A DNA stretch of 64,000 nt, taken from Ananas comosus (taxonomy: Eukaryota; Streptophyta; Magnoliopsida; Poales; Bromeliaceae). A model generated the notes under the pieces. The model was not told the DNA's origin. It ran no database searches and was given only the letters and a program-made list of their open reading frames with translations. The stretch covers positions 10,622,463-10,686,462 of the forward strand of contig NC_033625.1 in NCBI RefSeq assembly GCF_001540865.1. The letters are read 5' to 3'. A program made the translations under genes and the position numbers. The number at the start of each line of letters is the position of its first letter. Positions within the stretch are counted from its first letter, which is position 1. This document shows positions 57,472-64,000 of the stretch, piece by piece.

Positions 57472-58485
57472 ATTTATATATATATATATTATATATATAT
57501 ATATATATTCGAGCTTTTCGAGCCTAATTTGAACGAGCCGAGTAATACTCAAACTCGGCTTGAAATGAATTTCGAGCCTTTTTTTTGTTCAAGCTTGGCT
57601 CATTTAATTTCGAGTCGAGCTCGAGCGAGCCAAATATCGAGTCGAACGCGAGCCGGCTCGCTCATTTGCCAGCCCTAAATGTCATAAAGGGGCACTGAGC
57701 TCGGGTTAAACGAGAACCTAGTACTAATGTCATGAATGGAACATAGATTATAAAATGTGTTAACTCATAATAAGCTTAAGTGTCATCAAGAGGCACTAAG
57801 CATAGTGAGTGTTGGAACATCACTTTGAGACATTGAACTAGACCTTTGGGATGCTAGTGACTTTTACCATGTTAGAGACATGATAATTGGACTTTTGAGA
57901 CGATGATTTTGCTTGCTTATCATTTGTGCTCATTCGCACATGTTTGTAAGGGTCGCTCCCTACAAGCCGGCACTCCGGAGTTGGCCTACGCGACTTATGA
58001 TCGCTCGTGCGGTATCGAGAAGCCTACGGGGTCGGGAGGGATAGACTTATTTCCAGAGTGGAAATGCTTGAGCTACCACCGACACTTAGGCGGCGCAAGC
58101 CGGACTACACTCGTGTAGGTCCCAAAACAAGATTGAACTTGGGCATAACCTCTTAAATTTGAATCACTGCTAAATAGATCATAGTAGTTGGATTATTGGA
58201 CATACTCATAGTGTGGCTTGAGATATTTCTAGATATCTTAAACCACTATGGATTTCTTTGAGATTCTTATTGTACCTTTTTATGCTTATGCTTAGTGGAC
58301 TACTTTACTCCTTCTCTACTTGTTGCTAGATTTTAGTTGTTAGCATCTCTGATATCTCTAGATATTTATTTCTTCTTACTTTCGCATCACTTTTGTTATA
58401 GACGCCTTATATGCGCAGACATATGGCGGGTCTGGGCACGCTGCCAGGAGGGCCTCCGCCGGTCCCGGGGCGTGACAGATTAATT

Positions 58486-58497
58486 TGGTATCAAAGC
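58486..58497 (+). other. primer-binding site of element Z
   Basis: TGGTATCAAAGC, one base from the TGGTATCAGAGC initiator-tRNA site of element Y, eight bases after the LTR end at 58477. Confidence 0.85.
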
Positions 58498-58928
58498 TTA
58501 GGGTTGAGTCTTAGTGGACCTAGCAAACCTTAGGCCGGTTGAACCATAGGATATAGGCTCGTGAGAGACGAGGTCTATTTGACTTGTAAGCGAAAGTATT
58601 TCAATTGGATTTTATGATAACTCTAAAAAGTTGGAGTTGGATCGGAGTATATGGCTTCTAACTCCGTGGAGGGTTACGTTGGCGGCCGAAAACGTAACAT
58701 CGAAAATTAGTTGTGGATAACACTTTCTTACTTTCGCATGATTTGCGTATTGTTATTTGAGCGGGGACTCAACAGCGTGGGTTTACTAACTTACGCTTTT
58801 ATGATGTTGTAGTGACGATGCCGGTTACACGCTCCCAATTTGCCCGAGCGGACAATGCGGCGCACCTCGAGGAGGTCGAAACCTCCGCGACTTCCGGATC
58901 TAGCGAGGTTCGCGACTTGAGGTCCCAG

Positions 58929-61667
58929 TGTCACGCCCCGTAATCGCTACCACTTTGGCCGGTTCGGGCGCGTCGATAGACGCCGAACGGACAGCACCTC
59001 CCCTGTCCGCCCACGGCTAAACAACGAGATTGTGTACACAAGTGCCCAGGAAAACAACTTGATTACATACACAATCAAACAATAATAGCGAGAGCACAAC
59101 CAGTGCTAATTAACCAAAGAGCAAGCATCACAAGTAATAAACAAGTGAATAAAAGAGAGATACTAATCTATTATATCCATACCACAAAATACATTTGATT
59201 ACATTTAACTTCCAAAATATTAAACATTAAGTTTACATTATCCAAAATAGCTCACACCCTATACATCATCTACACTCAAAATGTAAAGGGATACTACTAA
59301 TGCATTGGGAAAGCATCTACCAACTAGCACTAGGGCGCTTAGCCCATACCACAATCCTCAGCTGGCGCACTCGAACTCGGACCTGCAACAATGTGGGGTG
59401 AGAACTACGAATAGTTCCCAGTGGGTTCGGCCGCCGACTCCGCCGATCTCCCCACTAGGTCTAAGCAGGCATAGAGAGATAATGCAAATAGATAGATAGT
59501 TGTGCTGAATTGAAAGCATTTATAATAAACAGTTAGGAGTATAAAATGAACATCTAACTATGCCTCAATCTGCAATGATGCATGCATGAACTACATAGTA
59601 ACAGGCTAACTATCATACTACTATGCTCAACCAGGTTACTTATGTCACACGGGTGAGGATCCGCTCACTCACCCAACTTACAATCTAATCACTTCGGGGA
59701 GGATCCGCTCACTCTCCTGACTCATAACCTAAACACTTCGGGGAGGATCCGCTCACTCGCCCGACTCAACACACACACTCTCTACGGGGAGGATCCGCTC
59801 ACTCGCCCGACTCATAACACACACACACTCTCTACGGGGAGGATCCGCTCACTCGCCCGACTCACAACACACACACACTCTCTACGGGGAGGATCCGTTC
59901 ACTCGCCCGACTCACAACACACACACACACTCTCTACGGGGAGGATCCGCTCACTCGCCCGACTCAACACACATAGGTACGACAACCCAATCTCAACTCA
60001 TAGGTGAGGATCAGCTCACTCACTCGACTCACCTGGGGAGGATCAGCTCACTCGCCCAAGACTATTTGCGGGACCCTAACGGCTATCCCTCGGAATCCAA
60101 ATGGCTATCCCTATCAGGTGACAACTCCGGAGTGCACTGCTTGTGTGGAGCGACCACCCCAAGCTACGAACAGACATATGAGCATGGTCAAATCCCCGTC
60201 ACTGAGGATACCCTACCACTCTAGACAACCACACTTGGGAACTAGTTCACTTCTAAGTTCAACATGCAATAAATGTTTTCATCTATACTCTAGGTTCATC
60301 AATGCAACTCGTTCTGTGTTCATAGTTAACTAAATGCCACTCATTATCATCTAAGTGTTCTTTATACACTCTTAACAATAACTCCCTAGGTTGTCATTTT
60401 CCTAGGTTCATATCCACACTTATACATACATTATGTCATATAGGGTGAAACTATACTATTCCAAACTCATGCACACTAGGTTCAAGTGTTAAATCCACAA
60501 CTACACTACCATAGCATGCAAATATCTACATTATCACTCAAGCACCCTATATGCTACATGTTCAATATGCAAATAATCAACATTAATAACTTAGACATAT
60601 ATAGGGAGCAGTTCAACTGCTTCGGGATAGTCACCACCCACCTTTCAACGATGTTGGGGTTCTAGAAATGTTACTCGGCACTTGCTATGACGTCGCTTCG
60701 CCCTCCAAGGTGTGAACGAAGCCCGACCGGTCTTGTTTCGCCGATATCTTTCCAACGGCTCAACGAATGCTAAATCCGTCTTTGCCCACGCGTTTAGACA
60801 CCTATCAATTAGGTTTACAACCACTCAATTTAGATCAAAACTCTAGATTTCCAAAAACCCCATTTTTAACCCTAGGTATAACCAATGCAAAAATCTCTCA
60901 TTGGAGCTCTAGATTCATGCATAATCTATCTATTAGAGAAGCTAGGGTTCCAACAAAACCATTTCTAGGAAATAAAAACCTATAGGGATCTACCATGAAA
61001 GCTCTCATGAGCTTATCTCCAAAGCAAGCTCCAATGGTGGAGAGGAAGAAGAAGAAGATGCTAATCCCTCTCTTGATCTTGTTCTCCACCAAATCCACCT
61101 CCTTTCCTTCCTTCTTGAAGAGAGAGAGAGAGCTTGTAGAGAGAGAGAGAGAGAGGTCTTTAGTGTTTAGGTCACGAGAATGAGAGGGAGAAGAAAAACC
61201 TTACTCCTATACCCTCTCATTAGTGTACAAATTGCAGAAAAGACCCCCAACTTCATGTTTCCTGTACTGCCCCCGCGGGGGCCATTTTTTGTATAAGGGA
61301 CCGGTCCCTGGACTTGAGGGACCGGTCCCTGTAAGTCCAGAATTTCAGGATTTTACGACTTAGCCAAATTTTCAGCTTTTTCACCGTTTCTTTTCCGTTT
61401 TCGCTCGTTTTCGCTCGTTTGACCTCTGATTCTTTTCAAATCGAACCGAGACTCTCCAAACATGTTTTTGAGCGTGTTTTCATCATCTCTTCATCCATGC
61501 TAACGCCGGATTTAGTACACGGCCCAACATAGCCTTTCGGGTTCCGTTTCGCACCAATGCGCATCAAAACGCCCGAATGCTCCCGAACTTCACCGGAACC
61601 ATTCCGATGGCTCTCCAACCAAATGTACAACGTAACTTTCATGATTTTAGAAGTCTAGTTCCTTACA
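58929..61667 (-). mobile_element. solo LTR, family B, in Z gag
   Basis: TGTCACGCCCC at 58929 to CCTTACA at 61667 (2739 bp), with the 5-bp duplication CCCAG at 58924-58928 and 61668-61672. Contents: U5 hairpin CGGACAG/CTGTCCG near 58991-59012, GAGAACTA hairpin (59400-59417), a tandem array (59696-59960), and a pair of GGGACCGGTCCC palindromes (61298-61333). Confidence 0.93.
59696..59960 (-). repeat. 45-51-bp tandem repeat with GGGGAGGATCCGCTCACTC
   Basis: Six copies spaced 45-51 bases, varying mainly in the length of a CA run (CACACACACTCTCTAC). Half-diverged copies flank it to about 60060. It is the family B counterpart of the 63-bp array at 14926 and of the noisy array at 52700-53060. Confidence 0.85.
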
Positions 61668-62551
61668 CCCAGCTTGTGGTCCTCACTGACCTTGTAGCAC
61701 AGCAGGCGGCGGCCGCTCAGCAACAGGCAGAGGTGGCACAGCGGCAGGAGGCGCGGATGAAGCAACTGGAGGATCTCTTGCTATAGCATGCAGCAGCTTC
61801 TAGGGAGACTCAGGTTCCCACACCGCCAGCACCCGTAGTGGACGTCGCGCCGAGGGTGCAATCCCTTGCGCCCAGTTCTTCGCGTGCGACACCGGCGACC
61901 GCACCACGGGAAAAGGTGGTTGCAGTACCACCGATTCAGATACCTGCGGCGAGGGCAGCTTTCCCTGTGATGGCCGAGGGAGCCGAGCGGGATCAGCTCA
62001 TGGATCCCCTCAGTGAGTTCAGGAGGTGCAGTCCGAGGATCTTCGACGGCGAGAAGGTCGACCACTCGATTGTTGAGAAGTGGTTGATACACATGGAGAA
62101 GCTGTTTCGAGATACCTTTGTTGAGGAGCGGGATAGAGTTTGGCTTGCCACACATCATTTGGACGGCGAGGCCTATCGTTGGTGATTGGATATCCAGGAC
62201 AACCCCAACACTGATTTGGCAGCGATTTCTTGGACGAGGTTCAAGGAGCTTCTTCTAGCGCACTACTTCCCTACTAGTGTTAAGAGGAAGATGGAGCAGG
62301 ATTTGCGCAGTTTACGCCAGGAGGAGCGGACCGTGGCCGAGTAAGAGAGAGAGTTTTCTCGGCTACTTTACTGTGTACCCTTCGTAGTGCGGGATGACGA
62401 GGACAAGACCCGCATTTTTTAGCGTGGATTGCGGCCTTCGATCTTTCGGTTGGTGCAGTCCTCCAACCTCCAAACCTACCGGGAGGTTGTGAACCGTGCA
62501 CTCATCATGGAGGCTGGAGCGGCAAACCTTCAGGAGTGTGAGGAAGTGAAT

Positions 62552-64000
62552 TGTCACGCTCCGAGACCGCTACCAATTTGGTCCGGCCCGGGCGCGTCGA
62601 ACAGACGCCGAACGGACAGAACCTCCCCTGTCCGCCCAAGGCTAACCAACAGATCATGTATGAGAATTTACCCAGGAATTAATTCATAAATACACGATCA
62701 AGACGCACCACCAGTGCAACAAGACGAGAGCAAGATACAAGTATAAAAACATGTACAAGTACATAAAGAGAGAAGAGGCTATCTATTACATTCATTTGAC
62801 ATAATATATACATATAATTACATCTTTTACTTTCTCCCAAAATATAAATACAATTACTCCAACCTCACCCTATACAACATCTACTCTCAAATACAAAAAG
62901 GGTGACAGCTAATGCAAAAGGGAGGTAGCTAATGCGACTAGAGCGCCGGGCCCTTACCACGATCCTCACGCTCACCGGGGGCGCCCGAACTAGAACCTGT
63001 AAAAAGTGGGGTGAGAACTAACTTCCTTAGTTCCCAGTGGGTTCGGCCGCCGACTCCGCCGATCTCCCCACTAGGTCTAAATGGGCACAAGTAGATATAT
63101 CGATATATAGATAATAAAAAAAGCTGTAAGGACAGGAAAGTAAAGCTACACTACTATGCCCAATCATAGATATATGAATGCATGTCCAATGAATTGGTAA
63201 GCAACTAACCTGTCGTCATGTCAAAGGTAAAGCTATGTACCTATTCATCGATCTTATTCACTTGTTTCTTAATCTCATGGCTTCCCTGAAGGAGCCTACT
63301 GCTCACTAGCCATCTCGAAGGTAGGGAGGGTCAACTCGCACTACGAACCGAGACCGTCTGGCGGGGCCAAAATAGGCAATCCCTTGGGACCCAAAATAGG
63401 CAATCCTACGTGGCCAACTCCGGAGCGCACTACTTGTGCGGGGCTTCCATCACAAGTTTAAAAACAGACCGTGAGCATGATCCAATCCTCGTCTCGAGAA
63501 TACCCTATCCTCTAGGGTTACAATCATCATATAGTCCATGGGTTTCACATACTCTACGACTCACATGTGTCATTTGTTCTTTTGCTTATTATCAACTAAA
63601 TGCCACTCGTTCATTTGTTTACTATCGACTAGATGCCACTCGTTCTTTGTTTAACATTAGACGAACCATTGAGTCCATCTCTTCCTCTGCACTATAGGAT
63701 TCACAAATCTCGACCCAATCCTTATCGATCCACTATATCAAATATCTAATACATGCTACGATATCATCAAGGAAAGCATAAGGAAAGGCAATGCACAATC
63801 ATCCTATAATGCAATAATACAAGATGCAGAATCAAAATGTACTAAGACATAGAAGGGAGCCTGATTGCTTCGGGATGGACACCACCAACCTCTTGGCGAT
63901 GCCGCGGTGGTAGAAAACTCGACGCTGCGGTCTTTGCACGCCGCTTCAACTCCTCGGGGCGAAGCAAGCCCTCGAGTATCCGATTCGGCGATAACTCCGC
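62552..64000 (-). repeat. family B LTR, cut by the window edge
   Basis: Begins TGTCACGCTCC and matches the other family B LTRs, with the U5 hairpin near 62609-62630 and the GAGAACTA/TAGTTCCC hairpin at 63013-63035. Whether it is a solo LTR or the end of a full element cannot be told. Confidence 0.85.

Larger units (their letters stand above)
34875..57677. mobile_element. hAT-like element holding the MULE
   Basis: Ends TAGGGGTGG (34875) and CCAGCCCTA (57677) are imperfect inverted repeats that continue into GAGC-rich arms (GAGCCGAGCTCGAGC). They are flanked by the 8-bp direct repeat AATGTCAT (34867-34874 and 57678-57685). An 8-bp duplication and A/G-rich TAGGG ends point to the hAT superfamily. 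Its own sequence is only 34875-35061 and 56284-57677, and no transposase is seen there, so it is non-autonomous. The uninterrupted LTR-A has the target sequence once (CTAATGTCATAAAG). Confidence 0.82.
56284..57677. other. right arm of the hAT-like element, AT-rich with MITEs
   Basis: About 1.4 kb of non-coding DNA with TA microsatellites (near 56885-56935, 57172-57245, 57475-57505), two MITEs, and the GAGC-rich end. No transposase. Confidence 0.6.
33501..58477 (+). repeat. Z 5' LTR, interrupted
   Basis: TGTAGCACAC at 33501 to GGGGCGTGACA at 58477; about 2.17 kb once the nested element is removed. The palindromes here are GGGACCGGTCCC-like (about ten half-matching copies of ACCGGTCCC in 33655-33865). 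A GTGAGA donor is at 34379. The GGGAACTA hairpin and acceptor found in other LTRs are absent, apparently deleted near 58200-58380. The U5 hairpin is kept (58402-58427). Confidence 0.88.
58818..62551 (+). pseudogene. Z gag, split by a solo LTR and stops
   Basis: Starts at 58818 (MPVTRSQFARADNAAHLEEV), is cut at 58928 by a family B LTR and resumes at 61673 in the same frame once one CCCAG copy is removed. The N-terminus is a Gln/Ala-rich coiled-coil-like stretch. The gag core (RIFDGEKVDHSIVEKWLIHM, RFKELLLAHYFPTSVKRKM) follows. In-frame stops: TAG near 61784, TGA near 62183 (after EAYRW), TAA near 62343, TAG near 62419. The frame ends at another family B LTR at 62552, before any zinc knuckle. 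Confidence 0.85.
33501..64000 (+). mobile_element. element Z: family A gypsy, 5' part
   Basis: The 5' LTR is in two pieces (33501-34874 and 57678-58477), split by the hAT-like element. The primer-binding site is at 58486-58497 and gag starts at 58818. The element runs off the right edge. Gag is broken by stops and by two family B LTRs. The target duplication cannot be checked in the window. Confidence 0.85.

Noticed and set aside
57475..57505. Possible replication origin or matrix attachment site at TA runs
   Set aside because: TA microsatellites alone do not support such a call.
59696..59960. Regular repeats resembling a CRISPR array
   Set aside because: The spacers are near-identical CA-rich sequence, not unique, and it lies in a plant LTR.

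Overview
The window is nuclear DNA from a seed plant, and every part of it I could assign is transposon-derived. Evidence: En/Spm (CACTA), Mutator-like and hAT-type DNA transposons, a Ty1/copia remnant, and at least seven insertions of long-LTR Ty3/gypsy elements of the Tekay/Del chromovirus type, nested in one another. The species cannot be named from the sequence alone. A monocot such as pineapple would fit, but that is a guess. No rRNA, tRNA, CRISPR or bacterial-type operon was seen. Nearly every coding region carries stops, frameshifts or truncations. Two single N bases (1001 and 28567) mark assembly joins.

Layout. 1-510: tail of a gypsy LTR (here called family A) sitting inside a CACTA transposon. 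511-9540: the 3' half of that CACTA element, with the end of its TNP2-like transposase (DUF4218 and DUF4216), a second multi-exon gene of the TNP1/Transposase_24 type, a long non-coding tail, and subterminal repeats ending in a CACTA terminus. 9541-11737: 3' end of a Ty1/copia element that the CACTA element interrupts. 11738-16480: a possible, unproven host-gene locus on the minus strand, split by a solo LTR of a second gypsy family (B; 13259-15849, target duplication AAAAC). 16583-17087: a MITE. 17095-18363: AT-rich DNA in which I see nothing.

18364-33500: a 3'-truncated family B gypsy element on the minus strand (element Y). Its gag is split by a family A element (X, 22613-29362, duplication ATGAA) and its leader by a solo family A LTR (30075-32917, duplication AGGGT). 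Its 5' LTR is cut by another family A element (Z) that starts at 33501 and runs to the right edge.

33501-64000: element Z on the plus strand. Its 5' LTR was entered by an hAT-like element (34875-57677, 8-bp duplication AATGTCAT). That holds a 21.2-kb Mutator-like element (35071-56274, 9-bp duplication TAGTTTAAT, 300-bp terminal inverted repeats 98% alike), which holds a solo family B LTR (51833-54671, duplication GCCTTG). After the primer-binding site at 58486, gag of Z is broken by another solo family B LTR (58929-61667, duplication CCCAG) and by a further family B LTR from 62552 to the window edge. Insertion order can be read off directly: Y came before X, the solo A LTR and Z; Z came before hAT, then MULE, then solo B.

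The least explained signals are: (1) the giant MULE, whose interior is made of duplicated modules and carries dozens of GTGCAA/TTGCAC motifs pointing opposite ways in its two halves; (2) three structures kept in nearly all the gypsy LTRs while the sequence changes: arrays of CCGG-centred palindromes upstream of the promoter, a GGGAACTA/TAGTTCTC hairpin, and a probable intron inside the LTR.
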